DNA from: Oscillospiraceae bacterium | Lineage (GTDB): Bacteria; Bacillota; Clostridia; Oscillospirales; Oscillospiraceae | Assembly (NCBI GenBank): GCA_017429325.1 | Contig: JAFRPC010000012.1 | Coordinates: 1 to 43,453 of the forward strand | Reading direction: 5' to 3' | DNA: 43,453 nucleotides | Part shown: piece after piece, positions 25,355-32,545 of the stretch | How the letters are laid out: each line of letters begins with the position of its first letter | Position numbering within the stretch: position 1 is the first letter of the stretch | Notes under the pieces: model-generated | The model's database searches: none | What the model was told of the DNA's origin: nothing | The model's input: only the letters and a program-made list of their open reading frames with translations | Made by a program: the position numbers and the translations under genes

Positions 25355-26368
25355 ATGGCACCTCCCAAGCTTCCCAAATTCCCGACCCTGGCCGAGCGCA
25401 GGAGCCTGATGGCCCAGCTGCTGGAGGCCGAACAGAACGGGACCGCGCCCACCAACAACGAGCACTACCGGGCCTACGCGGCAAGCCTGAAGGCCCTCAA
25501 CGAGAAGATGGACGGCTATTCCGTCATCGACGAGGAATTCGGCCTCCCGCCCACCCTTGACGAGGCGGGCAAGCTGGACCTGATGAACGCCATGCGGGAG
25601 ACCGCCCTCCTGGGCGAGACCTTCCTGGCCGACGTGACAAATAAGAACGGAAATCTCAACGCCGGCATTCCCAGCGTGGTCGGGAACCTCCAGGGCATGC
25701 TGGGCCGGGACTTCGGCCTGCTCCAGGAGTACGACCCGACGAAGACGCCCCTCTCCTTCCCGGAGCTCCAGCAGAACGCCCGGACCCGGATCGTGGACCT
25801 GCGGGGCAAGAAGCTCGGCGTCATGCGGAACAAGCTCTCCTTCCGCCTGCCCATGACCGTGGTGGACGAGCACGGCAACCGCCGTCCCGGCGTCTTCACC
25901 AAGGCCTCCTACGTGGATCTCAAGTCCAAGTTTAACGGGATGCTGACAAAAGCGGCCTCCTACTATGACTCCGATGAATTCAAAAGCTCCATCGTGCCCT
26001 ACCGGCGGGCCCTGTTCAGGGATCAAAAAATCACAGGCTACGCCAGCGAGGACCAGATCCCCGACGACGCGGTCATCGCGAAGATGAAGGAGAAGGTCAC
26101 CGGCATCCTGCCGAGATACAGGGACCAGATGATCCAAACCGGAACGAAGGTCAACGGAAAAGCCCCGGAGAACGCCTCCGACGAGGAGATGATCCTCTCC
26201 CTGATCATGAATTTTGAGCGCTTCACGTATCTGCGTGCCCGTGCTCATGCGAACGTAGATAAAACAAGACTGCTGCGGCGCTGGAATTTGACGCGGATGC
26301 GATCGCCAAGGCGGAGGCCAAGGCGGCGGAGGAGGCGCGGGAGCTTACCAAGCTCCAGCAGACCATGA
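25355..26368 (+). CDS. Kinase-like protein 3, N-terminal part (frameshifted)
   Basis: The N-terminal half of the third paralogue, starting with AAGGAG before an ATG at 25355, 30 nt after gene 2. It contains the N-lobe-like stretch RLPMTVVDEHGNRRPGVFTK equivalent to that of the other two. Meaningful protein ends near 26264: the next residues in this frame become an Arg-rich nonsense run (RSPRRRPRRRRRRG), while a sensible helix-rich continuation (KTAAALEFDADAIAKAEAKA) appears in the -1 frame. The switch falls at an AAAA run at 26261-26264; one extra A would rejoin a single ORF of about 838 codons, matching the paralogues in length. It is either a real inactivating or phase-variable frameshift or an assembly error. 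Confidence 0.75.
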   Translation: MAPPKLPKFPTLAERRSLMAQLLEAEQNGTAPTNNEHYRAYAASLKALNEKMDGYSVIDEEFGLPPTLDEAGKLDLMNAMRETALLGETFLADVTNKNGNLNAGIPSVVGNLQGMLGRDFGLLQEYDPTKTPLSFPELQQNARTRIVDLRGKKLGVMRNKLSFRLPMTVVDEHGNRRPGVFTKASYVDLKSKFNGMLTKAASYYDSDEFKSSIVPYRRALFRDQKITGYASEDQIPDDAVIAKMKEKVTGILPRYRDQMIQTGTKVNGKAPENASDEEMILSLIMNFERFTYLRARAHANVDKTRLLRRWNLTRMRSPRRRPRRRRRRGSLPSSSRP

Positions 26369-27870
26369 ATGCGGTGGAGCTTGACCTGGACACCCTGCCG
26401 GAGGAAGCCGCGGACGAATTGAAGGCAGGCTTTTCCGATCTCTACGAGGACCGGACCAACCTGGTCAACGTCCGGGATCTGGGCCTGCAGGAGGGCCAGC
26501 GCTTCGACCACCGCAACAGCGCCATGACCGCCGTGGCCACTCTGATGGGTATGAACCACATGGTCGCCAAGTCGGAGAACATGAAGTTCCTGGACGAGAA
26601 CGGCGAGGAGGTGGAGGGCACCTTCATGGAGTTTGCCGACGGTCTGGACCTCCACGGGAAGAACGGCCTCAAGGAGTTCAACAAGGTCTCTGACGATCCC
26701 TTTGCCCCGCCCTGCGACGCACTGGAGCAGATCGCTGACCTCCAGGCCTTCGATTATCTCTGCGGCAACGCGGACCGCCACGGCGGCAACATGTCCTATT
26801 ACGTGGACGAGAACGGCAAGTTCACGGGTATCAAGGCCTTCGACAACGATACCTCCTTCGGCGTCATCCCCATCGACAAGAAAAAAGGCCTCTTCCGTCA
26901 GGCCGGCCTCAACGACCTGAAGGTGATCACCGAGCCCATGGCGAAGAAGCTCGCGGCCATGACGCCCGAAATGCTGAAGTTCACCCTCCGGGGCCGCGGC
27001 CTGACCGAGGAGGAGATCCAGGCCGGCTGCCAGCGGCTCACGGAGCTCCAGGGGGCGATTCGGGAGGCCAAACAGGCCAAGACCATCGACGACGTGAAGG
27101 CCGCGGACCGGGAGCACAAGCTCTCCATCATGAAGCCGGAGGACCTGAAGAAGATCCACATCAACGAGCTTCCGGATACCAAATACGCCCTGTTCCACAA
27201 CGTGCGCGTCCAGCTCCATAACCGGATGCAGGAAGCGAGAGAGGCCGGATATCAGTTTGTACACGGCGCCCTGGAGCAGGAAAAGAACAAAACGCCCAAG
27301 CTGACCGAGGTCAGCACTACGGAGCGGGTCTACGCAGCCGGCGGCATCGCCGACTCCATGAGCGCCATGGACCGGGCTCTGAAAAACGAGGTCACGGGCT
27401 TCCAGGTGGGCGGTCTGAGCCGCTTCCTCCACAGCTCCGGCAAGTGGCGCTCCATGATCTCCGCAGTCAAGGACGCCACCAAGGCCGCCAAGGCCATCAA
27501 CAAGGCCATCGGCAAGGACAAGGAGTATCTGACCCGGGACGACCCGAAGGTACGGCAGCAGTTGGAAAAGGCTAACCGCGCCATGGAGAAGGTACGCAAG
27601 GCCAACGAAGAATACCTCGAGCGCAAGATGCGGGAAAAGCACGTCAACACCCCCGAGGAGCTGGTTGGCCGGGGCAAGCACGACTACGAGCAAAAGCGCA
27701 TCGACTACGCCCTGAAGCTCCGCAAAAGCATCCAGGCCTACCGTGAGCTGCAAGATCCTCAGAACCAGAAGGCGCAGGAGAAGCAGGCCGCGGTCACGGA
27801 GTCTCTGGAATTCGCCAACAAGCGCCGCGCCCAGCAGGAGGCCCAGCCCCAGCCCCAGGCGCATCCGTAG
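26365..27870 (+). CDS. Kinase-like protein 3, C-terminal part with the catalytic core
   Basis: Continuation of the same gene; sensible coding starts at about 26263, before the nominal ATG at 26365, which has no ribosome binding site. It carries the helix-C-like segment (FDHRNSAMTAVATLMG), the catalytic motif YLCGNADRHGGN and the metal-binding FDNDTSFG, so all predicted active-site residues are kept. The C-terminal region is helical and Lys-rich and ends in a short Gln/Pro tail (EAQPQPQAHP). Sequence is more diverged from paralogues 1 and 2 than those are from each other. It is the last gene of the operon, followed by a strong terminator. Unless the frameshift is an error, the core would not be made from the 25355 start. 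Confidence 0.75.
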   Translation: MNAVELDLDTLPEEAADELKAGFSDLYEDRTNLVNVRDLGLQEGQRFDHRNSAMTAVATLMGMNHMVAKSENMKFLDENGEEVEGTFMEFADGLDLHGKNGLKEFNKVSDDPFAPPCDALEQIADLQAFDYLCGNADRHGGNMSYYVDENGKFTGIKAFDNDTSFGVIPIDKKKGLFRQAGLNDLKVITEPMAKKLAAMTPEMLKFTLRGRGLTEEEIQAGCQRLTELQGAIREAKQAKTIDDVKAADREHKLSIMKPEDLKKIHINELPDTKYALFHNVRVQLHNRMQEAREAGYQFVHGALEQEKNKTPKLTEVSTTERVYAAGGIADSMSAMDRALKNEVTGFQVGGLSRFLHSSGKWRSMISAVKDATKAAKAINKAIGKDKEYLTRDDPKVRQQLEKANRAMEKVRKANEEYLERKMREKHVNTPEELVGRGKHDYEQKRIDYALKLRKSIQAYRELQDPQNQKAQEKQAAVTESLEFANKRRAQQEAQPQPQAHP

Positions 27871-27922
27871 CGCCGACGATCTGCCGATCCGCGCCAGCCA
27901 CAGACCGGCTCCCCGAACAATT

Positions 27923-27974
27923 AACGAGCAAGCGCAGCCCCGAAATCACGCAGGGCTGCGCTTGCTCGTTTTAT
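27923..27974. terminator. Strong terminator between convergent operons
   Basis: Perfect 18-bp stem (AACGAGCAAGCGCAGCCC, 27923-27940, with 27953-27970), a 12-nt loop, followed rightward by TTAT after the stem's terminal TT. It ends the rightward kinase-paralogue operon and lies 8 bp from the end of the leftward 488-aa gene, so it may serve both strands, although the leftward U-run is weak. Confidence 0.88.
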
Positions 27975-27978
27975 CCGT

Positions 27979-29445
27979 CTATCGCTCCGGCTTTTTCAGC
28001 ACGGGCGGCTCAATGATTTTCTCCTCAATTTTTTTCTCTGTTTCAGCGGAAAGCTCTTTTTCCGGCGTCTTGATCTTTTGATATTCCTGCTCCAGGCTCT
28101 TGCCGCCGTCCCCCTTGGTAAGTCCCTGGTTGATCCGAGCCCGGAGGGAGGGGTCCTCCCGGTATCTGGCCGCCAGGGTCACGAAGGCGGGGCTGCTGCG
28201 GATTTCCTCGGTCTTGGCCTTGAAGGCGCCGGTGGTAATGTTCTGGGCAGCGTTGGCGTTGACTGCCATCTCCCGGGCCGCCAGGATAGCTGCCAGCTTA
28301 TTGGGGTCGGCGCCGCCATCCCGGGCTGCAGACTTTGTGGACTGATCGATTTGCCACTGGGCGGAACGGACGGAATGCTCCCTGGAGGCTTGAAGCAGGG
28401 ACTTGCCCAGCAGGACGCCCTTGCCCTGGTTGGACAGCTCCGCGTATTTCCCGCGGGCAGCTTCGTCAGACATGGCGCGCAGAAAGGCGGAGCCGGGCTG
28501 CTTCAATTTCTTGATTTCCGCCTCCAGCGCATCCCGACGAATGATGGCGTTGGGATTGCCGCGGGAGAGCTGCATGATGGCGGTAACCGTGGCGCAGCCG
28601 TCCAGGGTCATGCCTCGGTTGAGCTGCCGCTGGGAGGCAAGCATCAGGTCTCTGGCAGAGCGGGCTCCGCCCCGCAGCAGGGCGTCGTTGTAGTCGGCGG
28701 GGTCAACGTAGCGCCTGTGGGTGGGAGTCGCGGCTCCGTGGGCCCGGTTGATGGAGGCGCAGTAATCCTTGAAATCTCCCTCCGGCATAAAGCGATTGAG
28801 CACGCACAGCGCCTCTTTGGAAGCCGCGGCCTGCTGCTTGCCGCCGGGGATCTTGCCGCCGCCGTTGTTGTACTGCTGAACAGCCTGGGCCAGCTCCCGG
28901 GCAGTCTTGCCGTCCAGGGGGATGCCCTGCTCTGCCAGGCTGCGGGCATGGTCCATGCGCTTCATCATCTCCAGAAAGCGCTGGTTTTCCCGTTCTTTTT
29001 GGGCGGGGCTGCCCTGGGCGAAGCTGTCCTTCATGGACTTTTCCGCGGCCCGGAGGAAGATGGCGTCGTCCTTCACCTGGGCGGCGCTGCGCTGGTAGCG
29101 TCGGCGCGCCTCCTCCTGCTGCTGCCGCTTCTCGCCCATGCGGACGATCATTTCGGCGCCCTTTCCGGCCCGGGCCAGGCGCAGGGCCTCCGGGTCCCGG
29201 ACGAGCTGGCGGAAGCTGGACTGCTTTGTCAGGCGCTCCGAGAGGGCGTCCAGCATCCGGCCTCTGGCCGGGGAATTGGGCTCCTTCCCCATGAGGACCG
29301 TGGCGCACAGGACCCCGGCAATCTCCGATGCGCCGAGCGTCGGCTGTCCCCGCAGCCGGTCAACGTACTGCTTCCAGGTCTCACCCTCCCGAACCGGCGC
29401 CGCGCGCAGATCCCGGAAGGACTCCCGGGTGTTTTTCTTCGGCAA
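27979..29445 (-). CDS. 488-aa protein with diverged GHGG-type modules
   Basis: Start is TTG at 29445 with GGGAGG about 9 nt upstream; no ATG fits. The protein is soluble, helical and basic. Near the C-terminus (about 390-465) the stretch ILAAREMAVNANAA, SSPAFVTLAARYREDP and KGDGGKSLEQEYQ follows the same order as the module of the 1257-aa protein (MATREAVNA, S-F-x-x-F, GHGG-x-L-x-x-x-F-x-x-Y). A weaker copy lies near residues 45-105 (KQSSFRQLVRDPEALRLARAGKGAEMI). The end is Glu/Lys/Pro-rich. It is last in the T4SS operon, 43 nt after the STAS gene, yet related to a protein of the SARP-box operon, which ties the two operons together. Function unknown. Confidence 0.8.
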   Translation of the reverse strand: MPKKNTRESFRDLRAAPVREGETWKQYVDRLRGQPTLGASEIAGVLCATVLMGKEPNSPARGRMLDALSERLTKQSSFRQLVRDPEALRLARAGKGAEMIVRMGEKRQQQEEARRRYQRSAAQVKDDAIFLRAAEKSMKDSFAQGSPAQKERENQRFLEMMKRMDHARSLAEQGIPLDGKTARELAQAVQQYNNGGGKIPGGKQQAAASKEALCVLNRFMPEGDFKDYCASINRAHGAATPTHRRYVDPADYNDALLRGGARSARDLMLASQRQLNRGMTLDGCATVTAIMQLSRGNPNAIIRRDALEAEIKKLKQPGSAFLRAMSDEAARGKYAELSNQGKGVLLGKSLLQASREHSVRSAQWQIDQSTKSAARDGGADPNKLAAILAAREMAVNANAAQNITTGAFKAKTEEIRSSPAFVTLAARYREDPSLRARINQGLTKGDGGKSLEQEYQKIKTPEKELSAETEKKIEEKIIEPPVLKKPER

Positions 29446-29488
29446 AGCAGACAGCCTCCCTTCCTGATTCAGATATCAGATGCTCCGT

Positions 29489-29794
29489 TCAAATGAACTG
29501 CAGCAGTCCCGCGAAGCCGGTGACCTCAAAGACCTCCATGACCATCTTGTTGACGTTCTTGAGCTTGAGGCTGCCGCCCTTGCGCCGCATGGCCATATAG
29601 GCTCGCTTGAGCAGGCGCAGACCGGCGCTGGAGATGTAGTCCAGGTCCTTCATGTTCAGGATCAGGTCGTCAAAGCGCTCTGTCAGCTCGTCGAACACCT
29701 TTCCGGCCTCTTCCGAGGTCACGGAATCCAGCCTCCCGACGAGGACCAGCTCGCCCTCGCTGCCGCGGTTGATCAAATCAAGATTCAGACTCAT
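29489..29794 (-). CDS. STAS-domain anti-sigma factor antagonist
   Basis: A compact 101-aa STAS domain of the SpoIIAA/RsbV type. The switch region reads DLDYISSAGLRLLKRAY, holding the Ser phosphorylated by an anti-sigma kinase in this family. GGAGG lies about 9 nt before the ATG, and the gene begins inside the end of the 202-aa ORF (17-nt overlap), so they are coupled. Its natural counterpart is a PP2C phosphatase such as the one at 10735-12888. The anti-sigma kinase and sigma factor are not in the window. Its place at the end of a secretion operon suggests that secretion is tied into a partner-switch pathway. Confidence 0.92.
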   Translation of the reverse strand: MSLNLDLINRGSEGELVLVGRLDSVTSEEAGKVFDELTERFDDLILNMKDLDYISSAGLRLLKRAYMAMRRKGGSLKLKNVNKMVMEVFEVTGFAGLLQFI

Positions 29795-30386
29795 TTGCTT
29801 GTTCCTCCATGCGATTGGCTGTGCCGTCGGAAACGGCTTTCTTGTTCTTTTTCTTTTTTTTCAGGTTTTGCTTTGCTTCCTTCGTGATTTCCTTCCGCTC
29901 TTTCTTCCTGGCCTCTTTTTCGTCCAACGGAACCGGCTCATCGGAAACAGTGAACTGCTTCGGCAGCCGTTTGAGGAAGGCGCGCAGAGCCCGCCGCAGG
30001 GAAATCCAGCCGGTGAGCCCGCGCCCGGTCCAGGCCGTCAGCACGGGGATCCCGTCCCGGAAGTCGAAGACCAGGACGACGGGCCGGGTCAGCACGTAAC
30101 GGATCAGGCAGGCAACGGCTTCCGGCTGCTGGGGCAGGTAGAGCTCACGCCCAATGTCCCGCATGATCTGGGCGGCGAGAAGCTTCGCCTTCGGGGCGGC
30201 GCAGGAGGCCTTCAGGCGCTTGGCCTTCTTGCAGACGCCGAAGAAGCGGACCGCGCCCGCACCGTCGGAGATTCCGATGGGAATGCGGTACTGTCCCTTC
30301 TCCAGAGCCACGAGCTTTCCGTCTTCGGTGGGCATGGTCCGTCCCATCAGGACCCGGCGAATCTCCTGTTTGGCTTCATTTGTCAT
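29778..30386 (-). CDS. Hypothetical basic protein, 202 aa, in T4SS operon
   Basis: Not recognised. The N-terminal ~150 residues look like a small mixed alpha/beta domain (GQYRIPIGISDGAGAVRFFG, RPVVLVFDFRDGIPVLTAW), then a strongly Lys-rich segment (EARKKERKEITKEAKQ and KKKKKNKK) and an acidic end. There is no signal peptide or clear membrane segment. AAAGGAG precedes the ATG by about 9 nt. It lies 24 nt after the VirD4 gene and overlaps the STAS gene, so it belongs to the same transcript. The position next to the coupling protein would suit an adaptor that brings substrates to VirD4, but this is a guess from context. Confidence 0.8.
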   Translation of the reverse strand: MTNEAKQEIRRVLMGRTMPTEDGKLVALEKGQYRIPIGISDGAGAVRFFGVCKKAKRLKASCAAPKAKLLAAQIMRDIGRELYLPQQPEAVACLIRYVLTRPVVLVFDFRDGIPVLTAWTGRGLTGWISLRRALRAFLKRLPKQFTVSDEPVPLDEKEARKKERKEITKEAKQNLKKKKKNKKAVSDGTANRMEEQANESES

Positions 30387-30410
30387 CGGTGCATGCTCCT
30401 TTCCGCAGGG

Positions 30411-32450
30411 CTACCCATTGGCTGCCCCAAGAATCTTCTCGTTGCGCACGGAGAGATCATAGTAGACCTCGTCGGCACGGAAGACGTTGCTGCGGATCTC
30501 GGTGAGATCCATGGGACCGAACTTGTAGTAGGGACACTTGTAAGAGGGGGTGTACTTGGTCTTCAGCGGGAAGGAGTTGAAGGAGACGATGATGCTGTTG
30601 CCGGTGCTCTCCTGGTTGTTGAGGCGCTGCAGCTCGCTGGGGTAGATCAAGGGGCGGACCTGAGTGTTGGTGGACACGTTGATGTCGCCCGCCTTGCTGC
30701 CCAGGGAGCTGGAGGTGCTGGAGGTGCGGACCGTCATATTGCCGCACATCTCGGAGAACATCTTGCAGGTATCGGTGTCGTTGGAGCCGATGAACATCTT
30801 GACGCCGCAGTTGCCGATGACGATATCGGCGACCTCCTTGCCGTAGACGTTGGTGAGCTGGACGAAGGACTGGACCACCATGCTGAACCAGATTTTTCTG
30901 GAACGGCCCACGGTGATCATCTGGCCGAACTTGTCGATCTTGGGCATGTTGCCGAACTCGTCCATGATGAAGTAGACGTTTCGGGGAAGGGTCTGCCCCG
31001 GCAGGTCCGTAGCCACCTTGATCAGCGCCTTGTAGGTGCTGAGGATGAAGAGGGAAGCCAGGGCGTGGCGGGTGTCCTTCTCGTCGGGGATCTTCAGGAA
31101 GAGGGCGGTGGGCTCGTAGGCGAATTTCTCGGCCTTGATGTCCGTGGCGCTGGTCAGGGAGCAGAGACCTCTGTCGTTAAAGAGGCTCAGCTTGTCCATG
31201 GTGATGGACATATAGCTGCCCAGGGTCGCCTCCGGAGCGGAGAGCACCTGGCGGGACAGCGTATAGGCCTGAGAGAGCTTGCTCCGGCCCTCGAAGAACT
31301 CCTTCAGATTCTGATAGTTGTTGGTGTTGTCCGTCAGGGCCTTGCTGACGTTGAAGAGATTGAACTTCTCCTTGGTCATATCCAGCCTGGGGTCGGCGCT
31401 GTCCTCCAGCATCGCGAGACAGGTGGCCTGGACGATGGAACGGGCGCCCTTCTCCCAGAGGGGGTCCTTCTCGTTCTGGACCGGGATCAGGCCGCTGACC
31501 AGATCGCTGAGATCCTCGTACATGGCGTCGTAGACCTTCTGCCGCTCCACGGATACGTCGTCCTTGCAGTGGCCGGCGTCGATGTAGGCTTTGCCGTTCC
31601 ATTCGATCCAGGGCTCGTCTTCCTTTGCCTCGCCGTCCATCCGCTTCAGCTCCGGGTAGTCGGACATGGAGTCCACGTGAGCCACGATCCCGGCGCCCAG
31701 GTTCAGGTACTCCTGATAGGCGTCCCAGATGGGCTCCAGGGGATTCCAGCGGCTGGAGGAGTAGGTGTCGCGGAGGTCCAGGACCATGACGTTGTAGCCC
31801 CGGCTCTTGAGGAAGCCGGAATGCAGGTCGAAGAGCTCGCCCTTGGGGTCCGTCATGATCATGGAGCTGCCGCAGTTGGTGGCGCCGATGAGCTGGATCA
31901 TGGGGTTGATAAAAGTTGTCGTTTTACCGGAACCGGTGGCGCCGATAACAAGGGCGTGGACGCCGGGCTTGAAGTTGCCCACCAAGTGGCCCTTCTTGTC
32001 CAGCACAGCCCGGGCGGGAACGCCGTCCTTCTTGGCCTCGGGCAGAGTCTCATAGGTGAAGGGCGGGAAATATTTATCCCGCTCTTCATCTGTGAGGAAG
32101 CGGCTGTTTTCCAGAGAACCCTCGATCCGGTCCTTCTCGCCGCCCTTGCCCTTCAGGAAGCGGGCGCCCTTGTTGGAGGACGAGAATCCGCCGTTGATGG
32201 CATAGATCGTGCCCAGCAGCAGAACGATCAGCAGTCCGATCATCCAGGTCAGGGGCTCGATCAGATAATGCCAGTTGATCTTCCAGGCTTCGCCCTCCAC
32301 GGTGGAGCTCAGATTGGCGATCAGCACGCGGACCAGCATCCCGATCAGCAGGGCGGCCACAAGAAAGATGACGACGCCCAGGATGATCGTTTTCCTGTCC
32401 ATGGACTTGATCGAGTCGGTCACGTCTTCCCAAAGCTTTTTGAAAAACAT
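30411..32450 (-). CDS. virD4: VirD4/TraG-type type IV coupling ATPase
   Basis: Hexameric ATPase that recruits substrates to a type IV secretion channel. Two membrane segments at about 20-45 and 66-88 anchor it. Walker A is GATGSGKTTTF (170-180), followed by the family's MIMTDPKGELFDLHSGFLKS stretch; Walker B is VYFIMDEFGNMP (about 493-504), and the conserved IVGNCGVKMFIGSNDTDT region follows. Length (679 aa) is typical of Gram-positive VirD4/TcpA-like proteins. GAAGGAGG precedes the ATG. It is encoded between the 2081-aa secreted protein (95 nt, with a hairpin) and the 202-aa gene. No relaxase gene is seen in the window, so DNA versus protein export cannot be settled here. Confidence 0.95.
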   Translation of the reverse strand: MFFKKLWEDVTDSIKSMDRKTIILGVVIFLVAALLIGMLVRVLIANLSSTVEGEAWKINWHYLIEPLTWMIGLLIVLLLGTIYAINGGFSSSNKGARFLKGKGGEKDRIEGSLENSRFLTDEERDKYFPPFTYETLPEAKKDGVPARAVLDKKGHLVGNFKPGVHALVIGATGSGKTTTFINPMIQLIGATNCGSSMIMTDPKGELFDLHSGFLKSRGYNVMVLDLRDTYSSSRWNPLEPIWDAYQEYLNLGAGIVAHVDSMSDYPELKRMDGEAKEDEPWIEWNGKAYIDAGHCKDDVSVERQKVYDAMYEDLSDLVSGLIPVQNEKDPLWEKGARSIVQATCLAMLEDSADPRLDMTKEKFNLFNVSKALTDNTNNYQNLKEFFEGRSKLSQAYTLSRQVLSAPEATLGSYMSITMDKLSLFNDRGLCSLTSATDIKAEKFAYEPTALFLKIPDEKDTRHALASLFILSTYKALIKVATDLPGQTLPRNVYFIMDEFGNMPKIDKFGQMITVGRSRKIWFSMVVQSFVQLTNVYGKEVADIVIGNCGVKMFIGSNDTDTCKMFSEMCGNMTVRTSSTSSSLGSKAGDINVSTNTQVRPLIYPSELQRLNNQESTGNSIIVSFNSFPLKTKYTPSYKCPYYKFGPMDLTEIRSNVFRADEVYYDLSVRNEKILGAANG

Positions 32451-32491
32451 GGAGGTCCCTCCTTCGGGTCGTTGGTCATGCGGGGGTCGGA

Positions 32492-32528
32492 GCGGAGGCC
32501 TGAAGGCTCGTGCGGATCAGGCCTCCGC
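32492..32528. other. 12-bp perfect hairpin upstream of virD4
   Basis: GCGGAGGCCTGA pairs with TCAGGCCTCCGC across a 13-nt loop. No U-run follows in either direction, so it is not a standard terminator. Lying between the 6-kb surface-protein gene and virD4, it may be an mRNA processing or stability element setting unequal expression. Confidence 0.6.
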
Positions 32529-32545
32529 GGGCGGTCGGTGCGGCG

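Noticed and set aside
26255-26290. Programmed -1 ribosomal frameshifting
   Set aside because: The sequence at the switch is not a canonical X XXY YYZ heptamer, no strong downstream structure is seen, and the two paralogues are single ORFs; a one-base deletion is simpler.
20555-27870. HipBA toxin-antitoxin interpretation of the kinase-like genes
   Set aside because: No HipB-like helix-turn-helix gene is adjacent, the proteins are about twice HipA length, and three tandem copies sit in a regulated operon.
28078-29496. 472-codon plus-strand ORF opposite the 488-aa gene
   Set aside because: Shadow ORF; the minus strand has a ribosome binding site, a module related to a neighbour and operon continuity.
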